From Dermacentor variabilis (taxonomy: Eukaryota > Arthropoda > Arachnida > Ixodida > Ixodidae): a stretch of DNA of 64,000 bases. Both the position numbers and the translations under genes were made by a program. The notes under the pieces are model-generated. The model was given only the letters and a program-made list of their open reading frames with translations. It searched no databases and was not told where the DNA came from. Positions 44,601 to 55,302 of this stretch are shown piece by piece. Where the stretch lies: positions 193,953,353 through 194,017,352 of the forward strand of contig NC_134568.1 of NCBI RefSeq assembly GCF_050947875.1, read 5' to 3'. Within the stretch, counting starts at the first letter, position 1. Each line of letters starts with the position of its first letter.

Positions 44601-45433
44601 ACGATTCTCGTTTCGTCTTGAGCGTGCGACATCATCTACTTCAGCGGAGCTATGTGGCATTAAGGAGGCCCTTGTGTATGTACTTCGACAGCAGCCGCCA
44701 ACGACACGGGTGATTTTCACGGGCTCAAAAGCAGCCCTACAAAGTATGGGGAACAGGCACAAGCGTTGCAATAATCAACCTGCAGCATTTGACATTGCTT
44801 ATGTTCACCACAGGGCTAAGATTGCTGGGCATTGCATAAAGTTCCAGTGGATACCTGGCCATGTCGGCATTTCGGGAAATGAAAGAGCGGATGACGCTAC
44901 CAGAAATGAACTCCAATACCGCAAGTTCAAAAGAACATTTTATACAAAAGCCGACGCTTCAAACATGGCAAAAAAAATATGCCCATCTAGAAAAAGAGCG
45001 CATCTGGAATCTGCCGCTTCGCCAAGACAACTTCCTGCGTTACATTGACCCAGAAATGAGGCCGAAAATTCCACGACCACTTCCTCGACACTTAGAGACA
45101 TTGTACCCTCGTCTTCGACTGAACGTGGCATACGCGAACAATTATCTGTACCGCATAGGGCTTACCACTAACCCATACTGTGATAACTGTCGCAACTTAG
45201 AGACAATGGAGCACATATTACTAGAATGCCCCGCGTACCGCGATGAGGGACAATTTTTTGAGCAACAAATGTACATGATTTGCCACGAACCGTTAACGTT
45301 ACCGAGCATCTTAGGTCCAATGCCCGGCCCTTCAAAACATCGACGGGTTTTGGATATAATGTTCAAATACCTGTCAGAAATTGGTCTCATAGGAAAGCTT
45401 TACAGATTGCACACTTCAAATAAAGAAACCTAA
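41628..45433 (+). pseudogene. LINE ORF2: endonuclease-RT-RNase H, several frameshifts
   Basis: Starts at ATG 41628, just after ORF1. The APE-type endonuclease (41650-42420) has IDVAPHDKNEYIC, HIICGDFNAHNEVW and GSDHYPIQI, but contains a 76-bp tandem duplication (41937-42012, 42013-42088) that shifts the frame. RT (about 42990-43960) has SSPGHDGVSYE, FRPISLLSCVGNLFEKMI, SFLDVKAAYDSV, KGVPQGAVLSPVLFN and the catalytic YADD (43681-43692). RNase H (44490-44910) has FTDGS, TSAEL and WIPGHVGISGNERAD, but the third acidic site reads FTGSKAAL. The C-terminal motif CDNCRNLETMEHILLECPAY is near 45179. Further shifts lie near 43320, 43790, 43960 and 44930. The protein is not producible from this copy. 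Confidence 0.9.
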
Positions 45434-45970
45434 ATTTAACCGCCATGTCACCTATAAATATTAGTATCAGATCCACTCGGACATTTCATATTTATTTTTA
45501 TTCTCTTGTTCTCCCACTCTCATCTGGAATCTTTTAATCCGATTCCCCATCCCTACACAGAGTAGCATGCCAGCGGTTATATACGCGCCGGCAAAATTAT
45601 CTGTTCTTCTAATAAAGAGCCCTCTCTCTCTTTATCTCTCTCTCTATATATATATATCTCTCTCAAGCAATGCCCATTACCAATAGCCGTACAAGAGTCC
45701 ATCGACAAGGAAATCAAAGGCACGCTAGAAATGGGAATTATCGAAAGATCAAATTCTGCATATCATGCACCACTAGTGAAAACTTCAGACGATTCAAACC
45801 AGCTGTGAATCGATTTCATGCGACTGAACAATGTGTTAGTAGCGGATGCAGAAACCATCGTTAGGGTAGATGTGATGTTTGCTAAGGCGGCGAACAAGTT
45901 TTTCTCAAAACTAGATTTAGCAAAAGGATATTGGCAAATCGCAATAGAGGACATAAAAATTGTAACAGCG

Positions 45971-46139
45971 CAAACACATGCAACCACAAAGTATCAAGGA
46001 CGAGACACAAGCGCTTGGTCCTTGGTCCTTGGTACTTTGTGGTTGCATGTGTTTGCGTTGTTACAATTTTTATGTCAAGTATGCACCAACTCGCCCAGAA
46101 AGAAGTTTTAACGCAATATAGGAGTCCTCAAAGGAGAAG
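45971..46139 (+). mobile_element. Hairpin element, copy 3, inside the gypsy RT
   Basis: Arms 45950-46001 and 46025-46076 pair at 50 of 52 positions around a 23-nt loop. A tail with CACCAACTCGCCCAGAAA follows (46083-46100), as in copies 1 and 2. A 6-bp repeat ACAGCG (45965-45970 and 46140-46145) marks a 169-bp insertion, and the RT frame resumes after it apart from one extra T. The first 21 bp of the left arm (45950-45970) are RT coding sequence of the host element, so the right arm contains an inverted copy of host DNA. Confidence 0.7.
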
Positions 46140-46863
46140 ACAGCGTTTTCATATTCCAAAGGGGCTTTTCCAGTTCAGGTTCATACCGTTAGGACTAAAA
46201 ACGGGGGCCGCGTTGTTCATAAAGTTGATGAGAAAGGTCTTAGAGGGATTGACTAACGTTTAACGCTACTTAGGTGACATTCTAATAGCAACTGAAGACT
46301 GGCCGGATCATTTGGCTACTCTGGAAGTGGTGTTTCAGAAAATAAGGAATGCAGGACTTACAGTGAGACTAATTAAGTGCGAAATGGGCTTCGAAACAGT
46401 TTCTTTTCTTGGACGTAAGTTAAGAATGGGGCATAATGCAACAAAGAAAGAGGTTATGAATAAAATACAAGGTGCGCAGCGGCCAACTACCAAGAAAGAG
46501 GTCCAAACATTTTTGGGATTAATGGGATGCTACAAGTAATTCATTCCTAATTACGTAGTCCTGGTGAACCCGTTTGTAGAACTGACAAAAAAAAAGGAGC
46601 AGCTACATCGTAAACTGGGCTGCAATGCACGAAAATGCATTCGCTGTTCAGAAACAACCCATGTCAGAACCTCTTGTACCAAACATGGAAAAGGGGCTTG
46701 TATTGCGTACAGATGCATATAGTAAGGAACTCGGGGCAGTGTTTCTGCAAGAGAAAGATGGAATAGTGCACCCGGTATGCTACGCTAGTAAAAGATTAAG
46801 TGAAGCGGAACGAAATCACTCGGCTATCGAGGAGTGCCTGGAGGAAGTATGGGCAATGGAAAA

Positions 46864-46867
<4 letters not shown>

Positions 46868-46921
<54 letters not shown>
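46868..46921. repeat. (TA)n microsatellite within RNase H codons
   Basis: A 54-bp TA run between the RNase H blocks WAMEKF and SRRFRVQADHAPL. Gypsy elements usually have an IYLYG-like stretch there, whose codons are TA-rich and could have seeded the repeat. Confidence 0.95.
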
Positions 46922-46924
<3 letters not shown>

Positions 46925-47107
46925 TCGACGTTTTCGTGTGCAGGCGGACCACGCACCCCTACGATATTTAACGAAAGCCGAATTCACAAACAGGAGGCTG
47001 GTGCATTGGATTTCAGTCCACAAGCGTATAGCTTCTACGTAGAATATATAAAAGGTACAGATAACATGGAAGTGGATTGCTTAAGTCGCCTAATATGCAG
47101 ACGGTAG

Positions 47108-47955
47108 TGTGAAGTGCTTTGCGTGAACATATATGTAACGCGTGGCGACAGTCAAATGCAAATAGGTTAGAAGTGATCTGAATTCAATTATGTAGTGTGT
47201 TAAGTAGGGCACATGTGCATAAAATATGTGGGGTTTAGCGAGACAGAAAATTATCAGCTCATCCGTAGAGGCATATAAGTGAGCAAGAAAGATGTGAAAA
47301 GCAGATGCATGCAATATCAGACCCGTGGAGTGGCAGCTGCAGTACGTTACATTTAAAAAGCACTACAAGTGCAAGGGCCATATGAAAGTGATGTGTTAGG
47401 TGTGGTGCTCATGGTGATAATTAGAATTATGATTATGAGGACATTATCCGAAATAATGAAGAGGAAGCAGTTTTTTTAGAAAGAACTCTTTCAATGAGGG
47501 CGCATAGTCACGAGCTGAAGTAGAAGAAGACAAAGTAAGAAGACACCAAGCGGAAAATAGGGCTTTCCTCTGATTGTTTTTTTCCCACATACAAAAAGTT
47601 TACATTTAAAGCTCCAACGTTCAAATTGTTAACTCCCTTGTTTTTTTTATAAAACTAATTTAACCACCCGCCAATCCCCCAGTGTGGGTATGTGCCAGAG
47701 CCACTCAGGACAACAATAACAACAACAACAAATACGGAAAAATAGCGTAGACAGCACGGCTGTTACCTCAAAAAGAAGAGAAGACAGCGCACGCATCTGG
47801 AGGAAGAAAACAATAGTTGTTACAGCACGCGGTTCCGGTTACAGACCGGAACCGCGTTCAAACGTTCCTCGGACCCGTCTGTGGCTCCTGTTACTTGGCC
47901 AGGTTTTAGGTGGTATAAGGATTTTCTACGGTTATCGGTTATTTCTTAATTATTC
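47108..47955. other. Spacer with retroelement tail motif
   Basis: Mostly featureless. At 47672-47731 it carries GCCAATCCCCCAGTGTGGGT then ATGTGCCA and an (AAC)n tail, the partner of 17694-17760. The rest might be 3' LTR of the preceding gypsy remnant, but no partner LTR was found. Confidence 0.4.
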
Positions 47956-49155
47956 TTGCGCCTGCTTCATCCTACGCTGATGTCCAGAAACTGCCCTGGC
48001 AGGGGTTTTTCTCCTTGGGTGGCCTTTACTCTGACAGACGAATTACCTCTGGATTTGTCTATCCACAGAGGTGTGAGTAGCATCCCGGTTCTTTCCAATG
48101 GAGGCTCTATACGGCTGACTAACACCCGGGCCATCCAGAAATCTCTACTTGCTGCTACTTCTCCATACCAGACCATCACAGAAGTGAGACAGCTCAGCCG
48201 CAGAGATTTCGTGTGCAGGTCACCAGACCAGACCTGTGCCGTGGATTTGCATAAGTGTTCATCACTCGCGTCACTACCGGTGAGTACCTTCATCCCTGCT
48301 CAACACGTATGCATTAAGGGAATAGTCAGAGGTGTCGATGCTGATCTATCTCCATCAGAAACATTAGAAAGATTGTCTGGGACTGAAGTAATTGCTGTTT
48401 ATCGCTGCAATCAAGTGGTACATAATAAGAGTGTCCCAACAGAATCGGTGAATGCAACATTCGCAAGAACTTCCTGTCCATCGGAACTAAAAGTGTGGCC
48501 CCTTGTGTTCAGAGTTGAACCTCTGGCATCGCGTCCGCTACAATGTCGTAATTGCTGGCGATACGGCCATAGTAGTGCAGGGTGCAAGTCAAGTCAGCCT
48601 TCTTGCACAGGTCGGAAAGGGCACGATGAAAGTGGTTGTTGTGGTCAAGATGAGCGATGCTGCCTTTGGGGTGGAAGTCACCCAGCCAATTATTCTAACT
48701 CCTCTGCTAGGCCTCAAGAATTGCAGGTGGTCGAAATAATTGGCAGACGACGTTGGAAGAAGATAAGCACTGCGAAAGAAAGGGTGCTTGGCTATGCGGC
48801 TGTTACAGGTAGACAAACTCTTACTTCGGACGTATCGCTAACAGCAGCTATAGAGTCGGCTATGGAAAAGGCAGTTACAAAAACTGTGTAATGGCTGGCA
48901 ATGAGCCTTGGGGAATGTGTATCGCAGGCCATCTCTGGGAACTTATCTCATTTCATGCAAGTTACCTATTTAAGTCCTGCAACGATCCAAACAGTTGATC
49001 CTAAGCCAGAAACTAGTGATAGAATCTCGAATATCCATCCTGCTAATGACGGTACCGAAGCTTCGACTTCCTCTTCCGTGCGGCCTGCTCCTGGTAGTCT
49101 GATTAACACAAGATTTGGAAATGACAGATGGGGTACAAAACTCTCGAACGTATAA
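47956..49155 (+). pseudogene. Second LINE, ORF1 (gag-like)
   Basis: One frame of about 400 codons broken by TAA at 48889-48891. It contains LQCRNCWRYGHSSAGCKSSQ followed by CTGRKGHDESGC, zinc-knuckle motifs (the third-knuckle Cys spacing is irregular), preceded by a region with CIKGIVRGVDADLSPSETLE that resembles the RNA-binding middle of LINE ORF1. The start is taken loosely, since no upstream signal distinguishes the ATG. It belongs with the ORF2 remnants downstream. Confidence 0.7.
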
Positions 49156-49559
49156 AAGAACAATGTCATCAATCAAATATTCCTCCTTTGGTCCTCACTC
49201 AAAAGCTAAGAAAAGTCAGCCCAGTGCTATGCCAAAAGAAAGCATTCTACAGAAGGCAGTGCCGGCTGCGGCACTTTCTAAATTATAGAGTCGGTGCAAG
49301 TGCTTCAGTGAAACTGTCGCTTTTTATATTTTGCTTCAGTAGATTTTCCTTCTCTAACTACTCAACTTAACCCTGATTTAGTTCTTTTAAAATAAACTTG
49401 GTTAAATTCTGCAAAACATTTTCAAATAATATTTTCCTTTCGTCTATATGCCCTACTAGAGCTGGCGGATTAATTACATGTATTTCGTCTCAAAGTTGCC
49501 ATAAGGCCAAAATTTCATTTCCACTTTTTATTCCCAATTGTTAAATCCTAGCAGTAAAG

Positions 49560-51879
49560 CTGAATCTCCTTGGATGTTTCCCGTTTTGCACATTATCCTT
49601 TTGGCGTTCAGGACACACGTACACTGGATAGGGTTCTCAGCTCTTGTGGACGAGACATCCTACTATCATGTGACTTCAATTCTCATCATATATTATGGGG
49701 ATTAAGAACAGATTCCTGCGGCACCACATTATGGGACTGGTTACTGGACAATGGGGCTAACGTATGTAAACTCCGGATCTATTACGTTTATTCGGGGTCG
49801 ATCTTACTCTGCAATAGATCTTACATTCTGTGGCCTGAGTCTCTTCGTATTTTCTTGGTAGACTGTTGAGTATGCAACAAACAGTGATCACTTTCCAGTA
49901 ATTTTTGAAGCAGCACGCCCTGTAACGTTTATGAGTGACTGGTGGGAACTTTCATGAATTACAATACTGTGAAAAAAAAATGCTTGCGAAGTGCTTTTTC
50001 ATCTCTGCCTGATGTGTGCACTGAGCAAAAAAAAAACACGATTATCTGTTCCGCTTTGGCAAGTTCTAGCAAAAAGTCTGAATTTGAGATTCGTGTCAAT
50101 AACAGAAATTCATACAGCCCTTGGTGGAATGAAGAATGTGCTCGTGGTTACTGAAAGAAAAAAGCCGCCTGGAAAAGAATTATTAAATTACCATAGTCCC
50201 AAAAACTAGAGCAGTCATGAATTTTTTCGCGCTGTCTTTAAACATACAGTTCCAAAAGTCAAAGACGAATATGACTGCAAACATTTTGATTTCCTCTCGA
50301 ACAATAAAAAAAAAAGACGCATGTTGTTCAGTTTTCTCCGGAGAAGGAAAATTCTGCCGCGTCCAATTAATCTTGACTCTGCACACTTAATTAATAACGA
50401 AATTAACCAATCACTAGAATAAATCGTGAAGGGATCAGAAATCACATTTTCTTTAGTTTTGCCAAATTGTTCTAGCTTATGAAGCGCATCAGACGATTTT
50501 GTAGAAATTACCATGTTAGAATTGGCTGACGTCATGGAGCGACTGCCAGATTCAGTTCCCGGCGCAGATGGGGTAACCTCTGCCATGATCGAAATTTTAT
50601 TGAAGAAAGCTCCTGATGACCTTGTAGCTACGAGAAATCAGGTTTTCACGCATTCCGTATGCATGGAAAATTGCTAATATAATTCGAATTCTTAAATATC
50701 ATGGGGAAATATGTAAAATAGGTAACATTAGACCAATCGCGCTAATCTCAAATTTGGTGAAATCAATTGAATCCTATATGCCCGTAGGCCTAAATGTGTC
50801 GAGAACAAAGGCTTGCTTAATCTCTGCCAAATTGGATTCCGACCATCTTGGTAAATCTGGCATGCCGACGTGAACTTATGAAGTTAGGGTGACGCACAGG
50901 CAGATAGGAGCTCTTCTGACACTAGACATCTACTAAGCCTAAGGTAGTGTATAAATCGTAACTTTATTGGATATATTACGAAATCTAGAGCTTCCAAATT
51001 ATCTTGTAAACTAGATATGTGAATTGTTAAATTGGAGGAACTTCTATTACTTTCTGAAAGGCTTTTCATCGCGCATACATAACCAATAACGAGGTGTTTC
51101 TCAAGTAGCTGCCACTTCACCATTATTATTTAACGTTCTGATGAGTTCCATTCCTCGGCACTCAGATGTACAAACATGTATAGGCAAATGATATTGTTTT
51201 CTTAGCATCAGACAGTGATATTCGCTCCTTATGTTATTGACTACAGAACTTCCTCTACGCCATAGAAACATGGTTAAACAAGATTCGCCTTTCACTTAAC
51301 GTTATAAAGTGATCGATAGTGCTTTTTCCTCTTAGTGATCCCATTAAGATATCGCTATTGTACCGTCTCGAGACTATACCTCAATTGGAGTCAGTGAAGT
51401 ACTTGGGTATAGTCCATGACGGTTCCCTCAGTTGGCTTGGCCCTATTGACCATATAATTAAAAAAGGTTCGAGAGCAGTTGGCATGCTACGTCAGCTATG
51501 CAACAGTCAGTCGGGGATGCGGAGAGACCCACTACTAATGATATATAAAATGTACGTGCGACTCTTTTTAAAATTTGGATGTGTACTATTTTCTGGTGCG
51601 CCAGCTTATAAATTATGCCCCCTTGTTCTGCTTGATCTTGAAGCCCTGCGATTGTGCTGCGGATTACAGAAATTTGTTGCTGATAACGTATTACATCAAG
51701 AAGTCAGGTTGCCCTTATTATTGTGCAGATTTCGTTGGCTGATGGTGCAAACATTCTTAAATCTGTACGAAGCCACTATTAGAAGATTGGAAAACATATT
51801 CATTTCCCAGCCTGCATTATTCTTCGGAGTATACTGGCCTGGTTTCATATACCACACGTGGTCTTTGTATGAACATTGA
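49560..51879 (+). pseudogene. Second LINE, ORF2 remnants
   Basis: Endonuclease traces lie at 49570-49950 (RDILLSCDFNSHHILWG, then ATNSDHF near 49875). RT traces begin at about 50515-50600 (LADVMERLPDSVPGADGVTS), followed by heavily damaged fingers and palm. The region after the palm is better kept at 51319-51879: LESVKYLGIVHDGSLSW, HIIKKGSRAVGMLRQLC, LRLCCGLQ. I see no RNase H. Stops and shifts are frequent, so this copy is older than the LINE at 40200. Confidence 0.75.
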
Positions 51880-52006
51880 TCAGTCCCTCAAATGTACATA
51901 TTTTGGAGGTGCCACCAGTTTGTGATGTGTGAGAGAGTCTACAATTCGGCTATGATGACATCTACCCAAATCATACAGAACTTCTCTCTCATAATATTTC
52001 TACACG

Positions 52007-52165
52007 TGTGCGGTATAGGATTGTTCGAACGAGGCGCATGGGCGCCATGACTCGAGAAAAGAGGAGGAAGAACGAACTGGGCTCGCGCTGTGGATTTAAC
52101 CGGTCAGCGCTGCAACCGTTGTTGTAAATATAACCTGTAAATAGTTGCTCGTCCTTCGCGTAACA
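52007..52165 (+). repeat. LTR-like segment preceding a gypsy gag
   Basis: Begins TGTGCGG and ends GTAACA (TG..CA), 159 bp, and is followed after a few bases by GATGGAGGTGG and the gag frame. Position and ends fit a 5' LTR in plus orientation, possibly truncated. No partner LTR is visible in the window. Confidence 0.45.
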
Positions 52166-52167
52166 TT

Positions 52168-53266
52168 TTGATGGAGGTGGAACGTTCCCCGTCCTCGCCA
52201 CGGAGCCCCGAAGCGGCCGCACCGTCGTCTTCTCAGGCACGGCTTCCGATGGAACCACCCCGTCGCCACCTACACCTGCGGCGCAAACCACAACGTACGT
52301 TACGGTTCCTAGTCTCCGTGATCCTGAGACATTCTCCGCCCAAAATGGCGTTCACGTCGACGACTGGCTCAGCATGTATGAGCGTGTTAGCCAAAGCCAC
52401 CAGTGGGACCCTACCATTATGCTTGCCAATGTGATCTTTCATCTGGACGGGACACCGCGTGTCTCGTTTCACACTCATGAGGCCGAGCTCTCCAGCTGGG
52501 ACATTTTCGAAGAGAGGCTTCGCGACCTCTTTGACAACCCGTCATGTCGCCAACAGGCTGCGCGAAGAGAGCTCGCCACCCGAGTCCAGTCGTTGACCGA
52601 ATCGTATGTCTCCTACATACAGAAAGTGCTCGCGCTTTGCCGGAAAGTCGACGAGCACATGACCGAGGTTGACAGGGTGGGCCATATCCTAAAAGGCATC
52701 GCGGACGACGCCTTCAATTTGCTCGTCTATAACGACGTTTCTACCGTCGACGCCTTCGTCAAAGAATGCCGCCGCTTTGAAGTAGCCAAAAGCCACCGCA
52801 TCGTCCAAAAGCTTTACGTGCACCCAAATACCCCTGCCACGTCCTCTTGCTCCGCTCTTACCGCCACGCAACCGTTTCAGGAGAACGTCATACGTATCGT
52901 TTGCCGTGAGATTGAAGCGGCGAGTCCGGCCCCCCTTCATCCACGACCCCTTGACGGTGCCTTTGACCAAGCGGCTCCCTCTATTTCCGTTATTCAAGCA
53001 GTTTCGCGGCAAGAAATTGCAAACCTTGGCATCCCTACCGCCTGCTCTGTCTCCCGACCTGATTCGGCTCCCATTCCCACGTCCACAACCTGTAATGACC
53101 GGTATTTCGCTCCCAGACCACGCAATCCTGCTGAATCGCGAACCCCAGACGACCAACCGATCTGCTTTCGCCTCCTCCGCATTGGTCATGTATCCCGCTA
53201 CTGCCGCACCACCTGGCTGCCGCCGTACTGGAGCTCATTCCCTGCTCCTAGCGCCCCGTGTTACTA
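52168..53266 (+). pseudogene. Gypsy gag with damaged zinc knuckle
   Basis: The first frame (52168 on) has a Ser/Pro-rich start MEVERSPSSPRSPE and shifts near 52250. The second frame continues through SMYERVSQSHQWDP, ANVIFHLDGTPRVSF, FNPS-like FDNPSCRQQAARRELATRVQ and AFVKECRRFE, the gag capsid fold. The knuckle reads ICFRLLRIGHVSRYC, so the second Cys is replaced. It has the same gag type as 38698-39500 but a different sequence. No pol follows; the sequence runs into non-coding DNA and a TG repeat. Confidence 0.85.
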
Positions 53267-53552
53267 GTGTTTGTCAAACCTACATCGGGCATGGTGCGCC
53301 TGTATAGTTCTGCTTTGTTTCTCAGCGATTGAACGTTCATAGATATTATTCTTTTGTGCGTTCAGCGCGGCTTCTTGTAATACGGTCGTTCACACTTATG
53401 TGAAATGTGGTCGACCGCTTTTGCGTCACATAGAAAAAGGACGACTGGCTTTGCCACCTTTCGAAAGAACCGGCGCCGTATTGGTTCTCCCTGGTGCGGT
53501 CGCGGGCTGCTGTTGCTGCTTGCCGGACGCCTTCAGCATGTTTTTGGCTCGC

Positions 53553-54055
<503 letters not shown>

Positions 54056-54778
54056 TGCATAAGATTGGTAGAGTTCTTATCGCAATAAAACTCGTCAAAT
54101 TTGGTGCAGCGAGTGTTGCCACCTGAAAGCCGAGTTTGGTTTCAAGCCACCCTGGACAACTGCTGTATGAGGCGCCGTTTCTCGGGAGGACCAGTGCGAA
54201 GGCGTCAGGTATACGCTTCCTCCTTTTTCCCTCCTCTGCCCTGATGAATCTATATCCTTGATGGTTATTGTGAAAGGAACGTTAAATCCAGAGCATAAAT
54301 AAATGATTAAGAAATCTGATAGTGTGTTTCGCCATTTCACTAATTCTGATCTTAAATACGTGGATTTCCCATTAGCCAACTTCTCCGTTGATGTAGACGA
54401 CCACTGAAATTGTGAATGGTAAGTTATTCGAGACGTTCTACGTATATTGCAGTTGGCTTCAGGAGCTCTACTGAACTTTGAAAATCTCAACTGTTGTGCT
54501 TTAGAGGTATCATATACAAGCTTTAGGTCTCTCTGGGTAGTTTGCATGCCTTTCGAGAGCTGTCGCCTGTAGCCCTCTTGAAATTCGTTACCACAGTTTG
54601 GAGCACTGTGGAAGCTAGAAAGCTTGCCCTGGCTCTGGAGAAAGTGGTTAAGCTGGAAGTGTAGGTTGAGGAGTTTGAGGTTCGTCACACAAAGGCTTTT
54701 TTATGCCATAGCAGTAGGAGTGTCAAAGGATAAAAAAGTGCATGTGTGTCAAGCGTAGGAAGCTGCTCATGTGGTAGA

Positions 54779-54780
<2 letters not shown>
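54056..54780. other. No recognisable feature
   Basis: The 197-codon minus frame at 54095-54688 has no recognisable motif and no supporting signals, so it is left uncalled. Function, if any, unknown. Confidence 0.35.

Positions 54781-54781
<1 letters not shown>

Positions 54782-54827
<46 letters not shown>
54782..54827. repeat. (TG)n microsatellite, 46 bp
   Basis: Perfect GT dinucleotide run. Confidence 0.97.
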
Positions 54828-54829
<2 letters not shown>

Positions 54830-55174
54830 TCGCTCCTCAAAAGGCAATATGTGTGTGTGTTACTTCATTGTTGGTGCTGTTTGCCAAGAATTGGCAAGAA
54901 AACGCAATAATCAATTTAACTTGAACTAATAAACTGCAAAGCATGCTGGCACAGTGGCGACAGCAGCATATGAGCATTTAAACATGTAGCTGTGTGACAA
55001 TCTTAATGCATGACTGCAACATCTGGAAGGAGGCTTGCTTCTTTTCAGTAAGCAGCACAAAGTCCGTATATTGGCATTTCTCGTGCAAACCAAAACGAGG
55101 CTCATTGCCAGTGATCTTGTATTTTGTTGTAATAGCAGTTGTTCATCTTCAACTTAAAGCGTCGTTTCTCGTAG

Positions 55175-55302
55175 GTCATGCAGGTGATAGCAGCATTTTA
55201 CCAATGCCCAGCCCTGGCGCCCTCCATCAAGAGAGAGCCACTTGCGCTCGCCTTCAAACAGATGGTTGATGTCTTGTTGGACGCAGTTGTGAAGACAATA
55301 TT
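55175..55302 (+). CDS. Candidate internal exon of an unrecognised gene
   Basis: After a pyrimidine-rich acceptor (GTTTCTCGTAG, AG at 55173-55174; an alternative AG is at 55182-55183) the frame reads MQVIAAFYQCPALAPSIKRE, then PLALAFKQMVDVLLDAVV and KTI. It reaches an excellent donor GTAAGT at 55303. The stretch is helical, free of stops and has balanced composition, unlike its surroundings. It would leave phase 2. I do not recognise the protein. Two flanking exons would be needed to confirm it, and none is certain; a weaker candidate lies at 56312-56393. Confidence 0.4.

Larger units (their letters stand above)
40200..45664 (+). mobile_element. I-type non-LTR retrotransposon, near full length, broken
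   Basis: Order on the plus strand: ORF1 with zinc knuckles, then ORF2 with endonuclease, RT, RNase H and a C-terminal Cys/His motif, then a 3' UTR with AATAAA (45613-45618) and CT/TA-rich simple sequence (45621-45664). The presence of RNase H in ORF2 places it in the I group of LINEs, not Jockey or CR1. Exact ends are not fixed, because the 5' side abuts gypsy remnants and no target duplication was found. Confidence 0.85.
45670..47107 (+). pseudogene. Gypsy RT-RNase H remnant
   Basis: Plus-strand traces: an RT start around 45675-45800 with ESIDKEI and EMGIIERSNS in shifting frames, then VRVDVMFAKAANKFFSKLDL and AKGYWQIAIEDIKIVTA to 45970. A 169-bp hairpin element interrupts it, after which FHIPKGLFQFRFIPLGLKTG continues. 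The catalytic block reads YLGDILIA with a TAA directly before it, where YLDD is expected. Thumb and connection follow (FLGLMGCYK). RNase H follows (LRTDAYSKELGAVFLQ, HPVCYASKRLSEAERNHSAI), split by a TA microsatellite, and ends DNMEVDCLSR with a stop at 47105. No integrase is found in the next 800 bp. Confidence 0.85.

Noticed and set aside
19870..46921. CRISPR-like repeat arrays at the TA runs
   Set aside because: These are simple dinucleotide repeats with no spacers, and the genome is eukaryotic.
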